Shown: positions 24,312 through 34,990, counted from the stretch's first letter. The stretch is 64,000 bases of DNA from Hydrogenophaga sp. (GCA_030653975.1 JAURYH010000021.1:124001-188000); one strand, 5' to 3'. Numbers and translations: made by a program. The notes: generated from the letters alone by a model not told the origin.

Positions 24312-25739
24312 TTACCCGAATCTTACGTACTCGAAGTCCACCGGCTGGCGGTTGATGCCCATGACCGGTGGCGCGATCCAGTTGGCGAACTTGCCGGGAT
24401 CGACCACGCGGCCCATCAGGCTGGCGACGAAGGCGCGGTCGCCTTCGCTGGGCAGCCAGTTGTCGCGGTTGGCGGCCCATTCGGACTCGGACACCACGCG
24501 GCCATCGGGCGCGACCTTCACGCCCTTGAGCAGGCCGATGTTGCGGTGGAAGGCCTTGTGCGGCACGGTGAGGCGGAACGGGATGCCGGCTTTTTCGATC
24601 ACCTTGTTCCAGCGCTCCACGCCACCGATGCTGTCCTTGATGTAGTCGTCGCGCAGCACTTCGTTGAGCGCGTTGAGCATGGGCACTTCTTTTTCGACGA
24701 GTTGGCCGTTCTGCACGTTGAGCACTTTGTAGAACTGGCCGCGCAGCTGGTGGTCGTCTGCGCGTTTGCCTTCTTCGTAGCGGCCCTTCAAGCCGGTGCT
24801 GTAGAAGGTGGCGGCGTTGCTGGATTCGTCGGCACCGAACAGGTCGATGGTCACCGAGAAGTGGAAGTTCAGGTAACGCTGGATGGTGGGCAGGTCGATC
24901 ACGCCGGCGGCGCGCAGCTTGGCCGGGTCGTCGGTTTTCAGTTCGTTCATCACCTGGCAGGTGCGGTTGATCACGCGGCTCACACCCGACTCGCCCACGA
25001 ACATGTGGTGCGCTTCTTCGGTCAGCATGAACTTGGTGGTGCGCGCCAGCGGATCGAAGCTGCTCTCGGCCAGGGCGCAGAGCTGGAACTTGCCGTCGCG
25101 GTCGGTGAAGTAGGTGAACATGAAGAAGCTCAGCCAGTCGGGCGTCTCTTCGTTGAAGGCTTCCAGGATGCGCGGGTTGTCGGCGTTGCCGCTGTTGCGT
25201 TCCAGGAGGGCTTCGCCTTCTTCGCGGCCGTCCTTGCCGAAGTACTTGTGCAGCAGGTAGACCATGGCCCACAAGTGGCGGCCCTCTTCCACGTTCACCT
25301 GGAACAGGTTGCGCAGGTCGTACTGGCTCGGGCAGGTCAGGCCGAGGTGGCGCTGCTGCTCGACGGACGCCGGCTCGGTGTCGCCCTGCGTCACGATGAT
25401 GCGGCGCAGGTTGGCGCGGTATTCGCCGGGGATGTCTTGCCAGGCGGCTTCGCCCTTGTGGTCGCCGAAATGGATCTTGCGGTCTTTTTCAGCCGGATTC
25501 AGGAAGATACCCCAGCGGTAGTCGGGCATCTTCACATGGCCGAACTGCGCCCAGCCCTGCGGATCGACGCTGACCGCCGTGCGCAGGTAGACATCAAAGT
25601 TCTGGCTGCCGTCCGGGCCCATGTCGTCCCACCACTTCAGGTAGTTGGGCTGCCACTGCTCCAGCGCGCGCTGAAGCGTGCGGTCTTCGCTCAAGTTGAC
25701 GTTGTTCGGGATCTTGTCGCTGTAGTCGATGGTGGACAT
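24312..25739 (-). CDS. boxB: Benzoyl-CoA 2,3-epoxidase oxygenase component BoxB
   Basis: A 475-residue di-iron oxygenase that forms 2,3-epoxybenzoyl-CoA with O2 and electrons from BoxA. The carboxylate/His iron-ligand pattern is visible as EEGRH (151-155) and TEEAHH (240-245), with further Glu residues between. The start (complement of 25737-25739, [13 protein letters not shown]) follows a strong AGGAG. It lies 97 bp downstream of boxC and shares its transcript on position. Length is normal for BoxB. Confidence 0.96.
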   Translation of the reverse strand: MSTIDYSDKIPNNVNLSEDRTLQRALEQWQPNYLKWWDDMGPDGSQNFDVYLRTAVSVDPQGWAQFGHVKMPDYRWGIFLNPAEKDRKIHFGDHKGEAAWQDIPGEYRANLRRIIVTQGDTEPASVEQQRHLGLTCPSQYDLRNLFQVNVEEGRHLWAMVYLLHKYFGKDGREEGEALLERNSGNADNPRILEAFNEETPDWLSFFMFTYFTDRDGKFQLCALAESSFDPLARTTKFMLTEEAHHMFVGESGVSRVINRTCQVMNELKTDDPAKLRAAGVIDLPTIQRYLNFHFSVTIDLFGADESSNAATFYSTGLKGRYEEGKRADDHQLRGQFYKVLNVQNGQLVEKEVPMLNALNEVLRDDYIKDSIGGVERWNKVIEKAGIPFRLTVPHKAFHRNIGLLKGVKVAPDGRVVSESEWAANRDNWLPSEGDRAFVASLMGRVVDPGKFANWIAPPVMGINRQPVDFEYVRFG

Positions 25740-25836
25740 GGTGGTCTCCTGCGGGTTTCTCGTCGGTGGACTGCTCTGTGGTTGCGGCTGGCTCCACCGG
25801 GAAACCCACCGCACAACAAGAATTAAAAAGACTGAC

Positions 25837-27492
25837 TCAGACGCGGTTCATGTCAAAGACGGCCTTGTCGCCCTTGCCGTAGACCTTCAGGGCACCTTTT
25901 TCGCCGACAGCGTTGGGGCGCTGGAAGATCCAGTTTTGCCAGGCAGTGAGGCGGCCGAAGACGCGGGTGGCCATGTTTTCTTTCTGCGCAAAACGCAGGT
26001 TGGCTTCCAGGCCGGTGAGGGCGTCGGGTGACATGGCGGCGCGCTCTTCCAGCGCCATGCGCACCTCGTCGGCCCAGTCGATGTCGTCGGGCGCAGCGGT
26101 CACCAGGCCCAGGGCCAGCGCGGCGTCGGCATCGAGTGCCTTGCCGATGGCGCCGCGTGCGGCTTCCATCGGGCCGGCTTCTTCGTAAAAGCGGCGCTGC
26201 AGGCGCGACTGGTCGTTCACCATCGGCAGGAAGCCGAAGTTGAATTCGCTCAGTTGCAGCTTGGGCGCTTTGTCGGCGTCGTCCGGCAGCGCCAGCATGT
26301 AGGCGCGGTCGGCGCAGAAAGCCAGTTCGGCCAGCGTGCCGGCGAAGCAGGAACCGGCTTCGATCAGCGCGAACAGGCTGCGCGACGACACGTCCAGGCG
26401 GGCGAAGGTGCGGCGCAGTGCGCCGATGGTTTCACGCACGAACCAGTGGTCTTTGTGCGCCAGCATCAGGGCGTCGTTGGCCAGCACGGCAGCGGCGTCG
26501 CCTTCGGTCTTGAGCACCCAGGTGCCGATGTCGAGTTCGTTGGTGCGCAGGTTGAGGATGGCGTCGTCGAGCTCGCGCGCCATCTGCAGCGGGTACCAGG
26601 CGGCGCCGGCGGCTTCGATACCGGCGATGTCGGTCGGTTGCGCACCGTTCGGGGCCTTGAGCGTGATCGTCGCATGGCGCCTGGCGCGGTCGATGGCCAC
26701 GTTCACATGGGTGTAGGCGATGCCGTCGGCGCTGTCGCTGCGTTCGATGCGCGGCAGTGCCACGCCCTTGGCACTGGCCGGACGGTCGCTCTGGGCAGCG
26801 AGCTTGGCGGCGCGCTCGCTCACGGCGGCGGCGAACTGCTGCGGCTTGGCGACCGCGTCCACCAGGCGCCAGTCCACGGCCTTCGAGCCGCGCACACCTT
26901 CGCTGGTGGTGCAGAAGATGTCGGCCAGGTCGTGGCGCACATGGCGCTTGTCGGTCACGCGGGTCAGGCCACCGGTGCCGGGCAGGACGCCGAGCAGCGG
27001 TACTTCGGGCAGGCTCACGGCGCTGGAGCGGTCGTCCACCAGCAGGATCTCGTCGCAGGCCAGGGCCAGTTCGTAACCGCCGCCGGCGCAGGCGCCGTTG
27101 AGCGCGGCCAGGAATTTGAGGCCCGAGTGTTTGCTGGTGTCCTCGATGCCGTTGCGGGTTTCATTGGTGAACTTGCAGAAGTTCACCTTCCAGGCGTGGC
27201 TGGAGACACCGAGCATGAAGATGTTGGCGCCCGAGCAGAACACGCGGTCCTTGCCGCTGGTGACGACCACGGTGCGCACTTCGGGGTGCTCGAAACGCAC
27301 ACGGTTGAGGGCGTCGTGCAGTTCGATGTCCACGCCCAGGTCGTAGCTGTTGAGCTTGAGCTTGTAGCCGGGGCGGATGCCGCCGTCTTCGTCGATGTCG
27401 ATCGCCAGCGTGGCGGTCGAACCCTCGCAGCTGAGTTTCCAGTGGCGGTACTGGCTGGGGTCGGTTCGGTAATCGACGGTATTGGGGTTCAT
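25837..27492 (-). CDS. boxC: Benzoyl-CoA-dihydrodiol/epoxide lyase BoxC
   Basis: A 551-residue protein of the enoyl-CoA hydratase superfamily with two crotonase-like regions. It opens the epoxidised ring to 3,4-dehydroadipyl-CoA semialdehyde and formate. Residues 1-290 hold the first crotonase fold (VTSGKDRVFCSGANIFMLG; LNGACAGGGYELALACDEI). The second (about 300-500) carries SRSLFALIEAGSCFAGTLAE. The start complementary to 27490-27492 has an AGGAG site. A sigma-70 promoter with a BoxR-type operator lies about 90 bp upstream. Confidence 0.96.
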   Translation of the reverse strand: MNPNTVDYRTDPSQYRHWKLSCEGSTATLAIDIDEDGGIRPGYKLKLNSYDLGVDIELHDALNRVRFEHPEVRTVVVTSGKDRVFCSGANIFMLGVSSHAWKVNFCKFTNETRNGIEDTSKHSGLKFLAALNGACAGGGYELALACDEILLVDDRSSAVSLPEVPLLGVLPGTGGLTRVTDKRHVRHDLADIFCTTSEGVRGSKAVDWRLVDAVAKPQQFAAAVSERAAKLAAQSDRPASAKGVALPRIERSDSADGIAYTHVNVAIDRARRHATITLKAPNGAQPTDIAGIEAAGAAWYPLQMARELDDAILNLRTNELDIGTWVLKTEGDAAAVLANDALMLAHKDHWFVRETIGALRRTFARLDVSSRSLFALIEAGSCFAGTLAELAFCADRAYMLALPDDADKAPKLQLSEFNFGFLPMVNDQSRLQRRFYEEAGPMEAARGAIGKALDADAALALGLVTAAPDDIDWADEVRMALEERAAMSPDALTGLEANLRFAQKENMATRVFGRLTAWQNWIFQRPNAVGEKGALKVYGKGDKAVFDMNRV

Positions 27493-27579
27493 GGCGGTCT
27501 CCTGTTTGTGTGGCAACGCGGGGGGCGAGGGAAACAAGGGGTGCCAACCAGCTTTTCATCACCGGTGGGCACCGCGTGA

Positions 27580-27597
27580 TGTGAATAATAATTCACA
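27580..27597. promoter_or_regulatory. Inverted repeat overlapping the boxC -10 element
   Basis: 7-bp arms TGTGAAT (27580-27586) and ATTCACA (27591-27597) around four A/T bases. It covers the predicted -10 of boxC. The spacing (8 between TGTGA and TCACA) does not fit CRP or FNR. Confidence 0.45.
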
Positions 27598-27613
27598 TTG
27601 CCAAGTTCGTCAA
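27585..27613 (-). promoter_or_regulatory. Sigma-70 promoter of boxCBA
   Basis: The minus strand has TTGACG (27608-27613) and TATTAT (27585-27590) separated by exactly 17 bp, a near-consensus sigma-70 promoter about 90 bp upstream of boxC. Confidence 0.7.
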
Positions 27614-27627
27614 TGCACTTTTGTGCA
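27614..27627. promoter_or_regulatory. BoxR operator upstream of boxC
   Basis: TGCA (27614-27617), six bases, TGCA (27624-27627). Published work on BzdR/BoxR of Azoarcus describes TGCA repeats as the operator. This one abuts the -35 element, so a bound repressor would block RNA polymerase. Confidence 0.7.
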
Positions 27628-27640
27628 TGTTTTGGAAAAA

Positions 27641-28582
27641 TCAGGCCGGCAGACCCAGTTGTTCCCGCACCTGTGCGCGCAGCGCGACAAAGGCGTCGTC
27701 CACGTTGTCGCGGTAAGCACTGGTATTGAAGTGCATGTCGGCCTTGGAATAAAAGGCCGAGCGCCCGGCGAGGATGCGCTTCAGGTCTTCCATGGCTTCG
27801 CGGCTGGCGGCCATGGGCCGCATGTCGCCCTGGGCCGCCACGCGGCCCATGTGGTCGGCCGCATCCGCCTGCAGCCAGATGGTGGTGCAGTGCGAGAGCA
27901 GCAGGTTGAAGTTGGCGGCGTCCGACACCAGGCCACCCGGCGTGGCGATCACCACTTCGGGATAGATCTGGATCGCTTCTTCCAGCGCCCGACGCTCGTA
28001 GCGGCGGTAGGCCGGCGTACCGTAGAGCGCATGGATTTCGTCGATGCTGCAGCCGGCGAATTTTTCGATCTCGCGGCTGAGCTCGATGAAGGCGTAACCC
28101 AGATCGTCGGCCAGGCGCTGGCCCAGGGTGGACTTGCCCGCGCCGCGCAGGCCGATGAGCGCGATGCGCGCATGGCGGCTGCCGTCTTCGGCGCTGGCAC
28201 TGGCACCGCCACCGAGCAGTCCACCGATGGCGATGCGCGCGCGGCGCAGGTCGGCTTCGTTGCGGTGCTCCAGCAGCTCGCGGATCAGCAGCCATTCGGG
28301 CGACGAGGTCGTCACGTCGCCCAGCAGTTCGGTGAGTGAACATTGCAGCGCCTGCGCCACCTGCAGCAGCACCAGGATCGAGGCGTTGCCGGTGCCGTAC
28401 TCCAGATTGGCCAGGTGGCGTTCGGACACATCGGCCGCCAGTGCCACGGCCTTGCGCGTCATGCCTCGGCGCGAGCGCAGGGTGCGCACCCGCTCGCCCA
28501 GCGCCACCAGAAAGGGATGGCGCGGGCTGTCGTCAATGGCCGGGGCCTCGGGAGCCACTTCCAGGGTTGCCAGGTCTTTCAT
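27641..28582 (-). CDS. boxR: BoxR-type benzoyl-CoA-responsive transcriptional regulator
   Basis: A 313-residue repressor of the BzdR/BoxR family. An N-terminal XRE-type helix-turn-helix (about 26-90; RKAVALAADVSERHLANLE) is joined to a C-terminal shikimate-kinase-like domain (about 136-310) with P-loop GLRGAGKST. In this family the kinase fold has become an effector-binding domain for benzoyl-CoA. It starts at the complement of 28580-28582. It lies between boxC (149 bp downstream) and the divergent boxD, with TGCA operators on both sides, so it probably also controls itself. Confidence 0.93.
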   Translation of the reverse strand: MKDLATLEVAPEAPAIDDSPRHPFLVALGERVRTLRSRRGMTRKAVALAADVSERHLANLEYGTGNASILVLLQVAQALQCSLTELLGDVTTSSPEWLLIRELLEHRNEADLRRARIAIGGLLGGGASASAEDGSRHARIALIGLRGAGKSTLGQRLADDLGYAFIELSREIEKFAGCSIDEIHALYGTPAYRRYERRALEEAIQIYPEVVIATPGGLVSDAANFNLLLSHCTTIWLQADAADHMGRVAAQGDMRPMAASREAMEDLKRILAGRSAFYSKADMHFNTSAYRDNVDDAFVALRAQVREQLGLPA

Positions 28583-28618
28583 CGGGTGTCGGTGCTTGAG
28601 GGTTAACCCTGATCGGGC

Positions 28619-28647
28619 TTGCTTTCTGCGCAAACATGCACTTTAAT
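28619..28647 (+). promoter_or_regulatory. Candidate promoter of boxD
   Basis: TTGCTT (28619-28624), 17 bp, TTTAAT (28642-28647). The -35 is weak and the -10 good; it is about 90 bp upstream of boxD and overlaps the operator at 28637-28650. Confidence 0.45.
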
Positions 28648-28676
28648 GCATAAATGACCAGACGCAGAATAGTGCA
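28637..28676. promoter_or_regulatory. BoxR operator between boxR and boxD
   Basis: TGCA (28637-28640), six bases, TGCA (28647-28650), plus a third TGCA at 28673-28676. The spacing equals that of the boxC operator, so one regulator could control both divergent genes. Confidence 0.7.
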
Positions 28677-28736
28677 TTTATAGCGCCAATCCCGCGCGCC
28701 GACCAGCCCTGTTGATCAACCCACCCGAGTCCCGAC

Positions 28737-30314
28737 ATGACCCCAACGCCCCTGCTTCCCAATTTCCTCGCCGGCCGCTGGCAAGACGGCACCGGCCACG
28801 GCGCCACCCTGCTCGATCCGGTGCTGGGCACGCCGCTGGTGCGCGTGAGCAGCGCCGGACTGGACCTGGCCGAAGGTTTTGCCTTCGCCCGCGAACAGGG
28901 CGGCGCCGCCCTGCGGGCACTCACTTACCAACAACGCGCCGCGCTGCTGGGCGACATCGTGAAGGTGCTCCAGGCCAACCGCGACGCCTACTACGCCATC
29001 GCCACCGCCAACTGCGGCACAACCACCAAGGACTCGGCGGTGGACATTGACGGCGCCATCTTCACCCTGGGCTACTACGCCAAGCAGGGCGAGGCCCTGG
29101 GCGACGCGAAGCTGCTGCTCGACGGTGAGCGCATCCGCATGGCCAAGGACCCGGTGTTCCAGACCCAGCACATCCTGAGCCCCACGCGCGGCGTGGCGCT
29201 GTTCATCAACGCCTTCAACTTCCCGAGCTGGGGCCTGTGGGAAAAGGCCGCGCCGGCCCTGCTCTCGGGCGTGCCGGTGATCATCAAGCCCGCCACCGCC
29301 ACCGCCTGGCTGACCCAGCGCATGGTGAAGGACGTGGTGGACGCCGGCATCCTGCCCGCGGGCGCGCTCTCGGTGGTCTGTGGCTCTTCGGCCGGTCTCA
29401 TGGACCAGCTCGGCCCGTTCGACGTCGTGAGCTTCACCGGCTCGGCCGAAACGGCGCGCATCATCCGCAGCCACCCGGCGGTGGCGCAGCGCTCGGTGCG
29501 CTGCAACATCGAAGCCGACAGCCTGAACAGCGCCCTGCTCGACCCGGCCGCCGCTGCGGGCGACGAAGCCTTCAACCTGCTGGTGAGCGAGGTGGTGCGC
29601 GAAATGACGGTCAAGAGTGGCCAGAAATGCACCGCGATTCGCCGCATCTTCGTGCCACGCGCGCTGTACGACGCCACCGCCCAGGCCATCGCCGCCAAGC
29701 TGGGCAAGACCACGGTGGGCAACCCGCGCAACGAAACCACCCGCATGGGCGCGCTGGTGAGCCGCGAACAGTTCGACAGCGTGTTGGCCGGCATCGCCCA
29801 CCTGAAGACCGAAGCCGAGGTGTTGTTCGACGGCAGCTCTGCCGCGCTGGTGGACGCCGACCCGGCCGTGGCCGCCTGCGTGGCGCCGGTGCTGCTGGGC
29901 CACCGCCAGCCGGCGCAAGCGAAGGTGTTGCACGAGGTCGAGGTGTTCGGCCCCGTCGCCACGCTCATGGCCTTCGACAGCCTGGAGCAGGCGCTGGAAC
30001 TGATCCGCCGCGGCGAAGGCTCGCTGGTGGCTTCGGTCTACAGCAGCGACCCGGCCTTCATCGCGCTCGCCGCCGCCGAACTGGGCTCCAGCCACGGCCG
30101 CGTGCACGCCATTTCGCCCGACGTGGCCGCCGTGCAGAGCGGCCACGGCAACGTGATGCCCATGAGCCTGCACGGCGGCCCGGGCCGCGCCGGTGGCGGC
30201 GAAGAACTGGGCGGCCTGCGCGCGCTGGGCTTCTACCACCGCCGCTCGGCCCTGCAGGGCAGCACGGCGGCGCTGGACGTGCTGGCGGCTTCCGGCACAC
30301 CATTCAAACCCTGA
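28737..30314 (+). CDS. boxD: 3,4-dehydroadipyl-CoA semialdehyde dehydrogenase BoxD
   Basis: A 525-residue aldehyde dehydrogenase that oxidises the BoxC product to 3,4-dehydroadipyl-CoA (NADP-dependent in Azoarcus). It resembles the dehydrogenase half of PaaZ. The catalytic Cys is 298 (SGQKCTAIRR) and the general base is Glu259 (NIEADSLN). Other family segments are FNFPSWGLWEKAAPALL and VVSFTGSAETAR. The start at 28737 opens an operon with the ligase gene downstream. Divergent from boxR. Confidence 0.94.
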   Translation: MTPTPLLPNFLAGRWQDGTGHGATLLDPVLGTPLVRVSSAGLDLAEGFAFAREQGGAALRALTYQQRAALLGDIVKVLQANRDAYYAIATANCGTTTKDSAVDIDGAIFTLGYYAKQGEALGDAKLLLDGERIRMAKDPVFQTQHILSPTRGVALFINAFNFPSWGLWEKAAPALLSGVPVIIKPATATAWLTQRMVKDVVDAGILPAGALSVVCGSSAGLMDQLGPFDVVSFTGSAETARIIRSHPAVAQRSVRCNIEADSLNSALLDPAAAAGDEAFNLLVSEVVREMTVKSGQKCTAIRRIFVPRALYDATAQAIAAKLGKTTVGNPRNETTRMGALVSREQFDSVLAGIAHLKTEAEVLFDGSSAALVDADPAVAACVAPVLLGHRQPAQAKVLHEVEVFGPVATLMAFDSLEQALELIRRGEGSLVASVYSSDPAFIALAAAELGSSHGRVHAISPDVAAVQSGHGNVMPMSLHGGPGRAGGGEELGGLRALGFYHRRSALQGSTAALDVLAASGTPFKP

Positions 30315-30318
30315 ACGC

Positions 30319-30396
30319 CCGTTCGCCCTGAGCTTGTCGAAGGGAATGAATTCCGATCATCCAGAACTTGTCGAAGGACAGGCTCAGCCCGAACGG
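30319..30396. repeat. REP-like inverted repeat (GTTCGCCCTGAGCTTGTCGAAGG family)
   Basis: The left arm starts at 30319 (CCGTTCGCCCTGAGCTTGTC). The right arm ends at 30396 and matches it in reverse complement at 17 of 20 positions. I recognise this element as widespread in proteobacterial intergenic DNA. It separates boxD from the benzoate-CoA ligase gene. Confidence 0.8.
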
Positions 30397-30428
30397 TGCT
30401 TTTGCAGCAGTACAAACAGGAGACAGAC

Positions 30429-32006
<1,578 letters not shown>

Positions 32007-32137
32007 CACCGCCTGAAACGCCGCTCGTCCCGTTCACGACCCAAGCCCCGGGAAAACCCGGGTGTCGCAGACTTGATCTGGTTCTGAAATATAACGAAAC
32101 TCACACCCCATCGGAGACAACAGACAAGGGTTTGAAC

Positions 32138-33268
32138 ATGGCGCGCAGATGGGGACTGGTACTGGGATTTGCGCTCGCCGCGGCGGCACACGCGGGCGAC
32201 GAAGGCGTCACACCCACCGAGATCCGGCTCGGTGCCTCGCAGGTGCTCTCGGGTCCACTGGGGCCGCAGACCGTGCAGTACGGCGCGGGCGCGCGGCTGC
32301 TGTTCGACGCGGTCAACGCGGCCGGCGGCGTCCACGGGCGCAAGATCAGCTTCACCACCCTGGACGACGGTTTCGATCCCCAGCGGGCGGTGGAGAACAC
32401 CCGCAAACTGCTGGATGAACACAAGGTTTTCATGCTCTTCAACAGCACCGGCACCGCCCAGACCGCGGCCGTGCTGCCCCTGCTCAAGGAGTCGAAAACC
32501 ATCCTGTTCGGTCCGGTCACGGGCGCATCGGCCCTGCGTGACAACGTCAACCCCCACGTGTTCCATGTGCGCGCCGGTTACGCCAACGAAGCCACCCGCA
32601 TCCTGTCCCAGCTCAAACAGATTGGTGTCACCCGTGTCGCCTTTTTCTACCAGGACGACGGGCTGGGCAAGGCCCTGCTGGCCGAAGTCAGGAAGTCCTC
32701 TGCGGCGGAGCATCTGCCGCTGGCCGTCGAGGTCAAGGTGGATCCGGCTGCGCCCGATTTCGCGGCCGCTGCGGCCGCCACGGCGCAGGCCAATCCCCAG
32801 GCCGTCATCGTCGGCACCGCGGGACTGACGTTCACGAACTACGTCCAGGCCGTGCAGGCCACCACCACCCGCCCGGTGTTCTACGGCTTCTCGGTCGCCA
32901 GCGTGGACGGCATCAACCGGGTGCTGAAAGACAAGGCGCGCGGCATCGTGCTCGCGCAGATCATGCCCTCGCTGCGCAACAACGCGGTGCCCGTGGTGGC
33001 CGAATACCTGAAGCTGCACGCCGCCCAGTCGCCCGATGCCCCTCCATCAGCCTCCCAGTTCGAAGGTTTCGTGCACGCCCGCCTGCTGATCGAAGGCCTC
33101 CAGCGCACGGGCCGGGAGTTGAGCACCGCCAGCTTCATCCGGGCCATGGAAGGTGCGGGCGAAATCGCCTTCGGCCGTTTCACGGCCCACTACTCGCCCC
33201 GATCACACAACGGCTCAAACTACGTGGAGCTGGCGATCATCGACGCCGCGGGACGCTTGCGCTACTGA
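32138..33268 (+). CDS. ABC transporter solute-binding protein, branched-chain amino acid/aromatic acid type
   Basis: A 376-residue periplasmic binding protein (type I fold, LivJ family). The signal peptide spans about residues 1-19 (LGFALAAAAHAG). The mature protein starts TPTEIRLGASQVLSGPLGP and has AVNAAGGVHGRKI and VAFFYQDDGLGKALL. Relatives in aromatic gene clusters bind benzoate or phenyl acids. It follows the ligase gene by 131 bp, with a CCCGGGAAAACCCGGG hairpin at 32047-32062 between them. No permease or ATPase follows. The ligand is inferred from context only. Confidence 0.85.
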   Translation: MARRWGLVLGFALAAAAHAGDEGVTPTEIRLGASQVLSGPLGPQTVQYGAGARLLFDAVNAAGGVHGRKISFTTLDDGFDPQRAVENTRKLLDEHKVFMLFNSTGTAQTAAVLPLLKESKTILFGPVTGASALRDNVNPHVFHVRAGYANEATRILSQLKQIGVTRVAFFYQDDGLGKALLAEVRKSSAAEHLPLAVEVKVDPAAPDFAAAAAATAQANPQAVIVGTAGLTFTNYVQAVQATTTRPVFYGFSVASVDGINRVLKDKARGIVLAQIMPSLRNNAVPVVAEYLKLHAAQSPDAPPSASQFEGFVHARLLIEGLQRTGRELSTASFIRAMEGAGEIAFGRFTAHYSPRSHNGSNYVELAIIDAAGRLRY

Positions 33269-33293
33269 TGCCGGCGGCGACCGGCTGACACCC

Positions 33294-33749
33294 TCAGAAG
33301 GCGCCGGCGTCAGGGCGCGCCAGCGCCGATGCGGGCAAGCCAAACACGCGGTCGAAGAGCCAGGTGAAGACCACCGTGTAGACCAGGAAAAACAGCAGCA
33401 GGCCCAGATTGGCCACCAGCGCCGCCCACCACGAAATGCCGAGCCAGACGGCCATCACCGGCAGCAGGATCATCGCCAGCCCGCCTTCGAAGCCGATGCC
33501 GTGCGCCGCCCGTCGCCAGCGCGAGCGGCCCTTGACCGGCTGCCGGTCTTCCCAGCGCTCGAAGAGGGCGTTGAACCCGTAGTTCCAGGCCAGCGCGATG
33601 CTCGACATGCTGAGTGTGAGCGCCAGCGACGACAGCGGCGCCTGTCCAAACACGAGCATGAGAACCGGCACGACAAAGGCGACGGCAAAGCTTTCGTAGA
33701 GGACCGCCTGGACGATCCGGCGGGAGCGGGGGGCAAGATGAAGTGGCAT
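33294..33749 (-). CDS. PACE-family efflux transporter
   Basis: A 151-residue inner-membrane protein with four predicted helices in two repeated halves (bacterial transmembrane pair domains). Halves begin RRIVQAVLYESFAVAFVVPV and RRAAHGIGFEGGLAMILLPV; the conserved Glu (YESF and FEGG) and Asn/Trp (ALAWNYGFN) positions of PACE proteins are present. Some family members export chlorhexidine and other biocides. Substrate here is unknown. The stop is 25 bp from that of the convergent solute-binding protein gene. Confidence 0.88.
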   Translation of the reverse strand: MPLHLAPRSRRIVQAVLYESFAVAFVVPVLMLVFGQAPLSSLALTLSMSSIALAWNYGFNALFERWEDRQPVKGRSRWRRAAHGIGFEGGLAMILLPVMAVWLGISWWAALVANLGLLLFFLVYTVVFTWLFDRVFGLPASALARPDAGAF

Positions 33750-33898
33750 GGTGAGGGCGCGATTGTGCCGCCTCCCGCAACCGTTGCCCGGACGCCCGCC
33801 CCTCAAAGCGTGGAGAGACCGCCGGCAGGCGACTTGCAAGAAACCAACCGCATCGCCAGCTGCGGGCCCTTTTGGCTGGAAGCGACAACCGGCCGGCT

Positions 33899-34990
33899 TC
33901 AGGTTTCTTTCGAGATCTTGATGCTCGGAAACTTCGAGGAAAAGTCCTTGGCCTGCTTCGCGATCTTGATCGCCACCTGGCGCGCCACGGTCTTGTAGAT
34001 CTCGGCGATCTCGCCATCGGGGTCGGACACCACCGTGGGCATGCCGCTGTCGGCCTGCACCCGGATCGACATGTTCAGCGGCAGTGCGCCCAGGTAATCC
34101 ATGCCGTACTCGGCCGCCATCCTCTTGCCACCGTCGGCGCCGAAGATGTGTTCGGTGTGGCCGCAGTTGGGGCAGCAGTAAACCGCCATGTTCTCGACGA
34201 TGCCGAGGATGGGAACGCCCACCTTCTCGAACATCTTGATGCCCTTGCGCGCGTCGAGCAGGGCGATGTCCTGCGGCGTGGTCACGATCACGGCGCCGGT
34301 CAGCGGCACGCGCTGGCTCAGCGTGAGCTGGATGTCGCCGGTACCGGGTGGCATGTCGACGATCAGGTAATCCAGGTCTTTCCAGTTGGTCTGGCGCAGC
34401 AGTTGCTCCAGCGCCTGTGTGGCCATGGGGCCACGCCAGATCATGGCTTCGTCCTTGTCGACCAGGAAACCGATCGAGATCACCTGCACGCCGTAGTTCT
34501 CCAGCGGCTCCATGGTCTTGCCGTCGACGCTTTCGGGTCGGCCTTCCACACCCATCATCATGGGCTGGCTGGGGCCGTAGATGTCGGCGTCCAGGATGCC
34601 GACCTTCGCGCCCTCGGCGGACAGCGCCAGCGCCAGGTTGACCGCCGTCGTGCTCTTGCCCACGCCGCCCTTGCCCGAGGCCACGGCGATGATGTTCTTC
34701 ACGCTCGGCAGCAACTGCACGCCGCGCTGCACCGCGTGCGGAATGATCTTGCTGGTCATGTTGATCGACACGTTCTCCACCCCGGCCACGCCCTTGGCAG
34801 CGGCAATCAGCTCGCGGCGCAGCGACGGGATCTGGCTCTTGGCCGGATAGCCGAGTTCGACATCGAACGACACGTCGCCGTACTGTTCGTTCAGGTTCTT
34901 CAGTGCCTTGGTGGACACAAAGTCCTTGCCCGTGTTCGGGTCGGTCACGGTCTGCAGGGCATTGAGCAGCGCTTGTTGGTCGACGGCCAT
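33899..34990 (-). CDS. apbC: Mrp/ApbC iron-sulfur cluster carrier ATPase
   Basis: A 363-residue P-loop ATPase that carries 4Fe-4S clusters to apo-proteins. An N-terminal DUF59/MIP18-like domain (about 1-90) precedes the deviant Walker A GKGGVGKST. Further motifs are DADIYGPSQPMMMG and VDMPPGTGDIQLTL, and the C-terminal CPNCG supplies the cluster-binding CxxC. This locus encodes many iron-sulfur proteins (FdhA, FdhB, BoxA, polyferredoxin), but the gene is a general housekeeping factor. It is divergent from metG across 184 bp. Confidence 0.95.
   Translation of the reverse strand: MAVDQQALLNALQTVTDPNTGKDFVSTKALKNLNEQYGDVSFDVELGYPAKSQIPSLRRELIAAAKGVAGVENVSINMTSKIIPHAVQRGVQLLPSVKNIIAVASGKGGVGKSTTAVNLALALSAEGAKVGILDADIYGPSQPMMMGVEGRPESVDGKTMEPLENYGVQVISIGFLVDKDEAMIWRGPMATQALEQLLRQTNWKDLDYLIVDMPPGTGDIQLTLSQRVPLTGAVIVTTPQDIALLDARKGIKMFEKVGVPILGIVENMAVYCCPNCGHTEHIFGADGGKRMAAEYGMDYLGALPLNMSIRVQADSGMPTVVSDPDGEIAEIYKTVARQVAIKIAKQAKDFSSKFPSIKISKET

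Noticed and set aside
22633-25272. Open frame joining boxA to sequence upstream through the boxB region
   Set aside because: It overlaps boxB in another frame and the added part is low-complexity Arg/Pro; the family start is at 23946.
27580-27597. CRP/FNR site at boxC
   Set aside because: Half-sites TGTGA/TCACA are present but separated by 8 rather than 6 bases.
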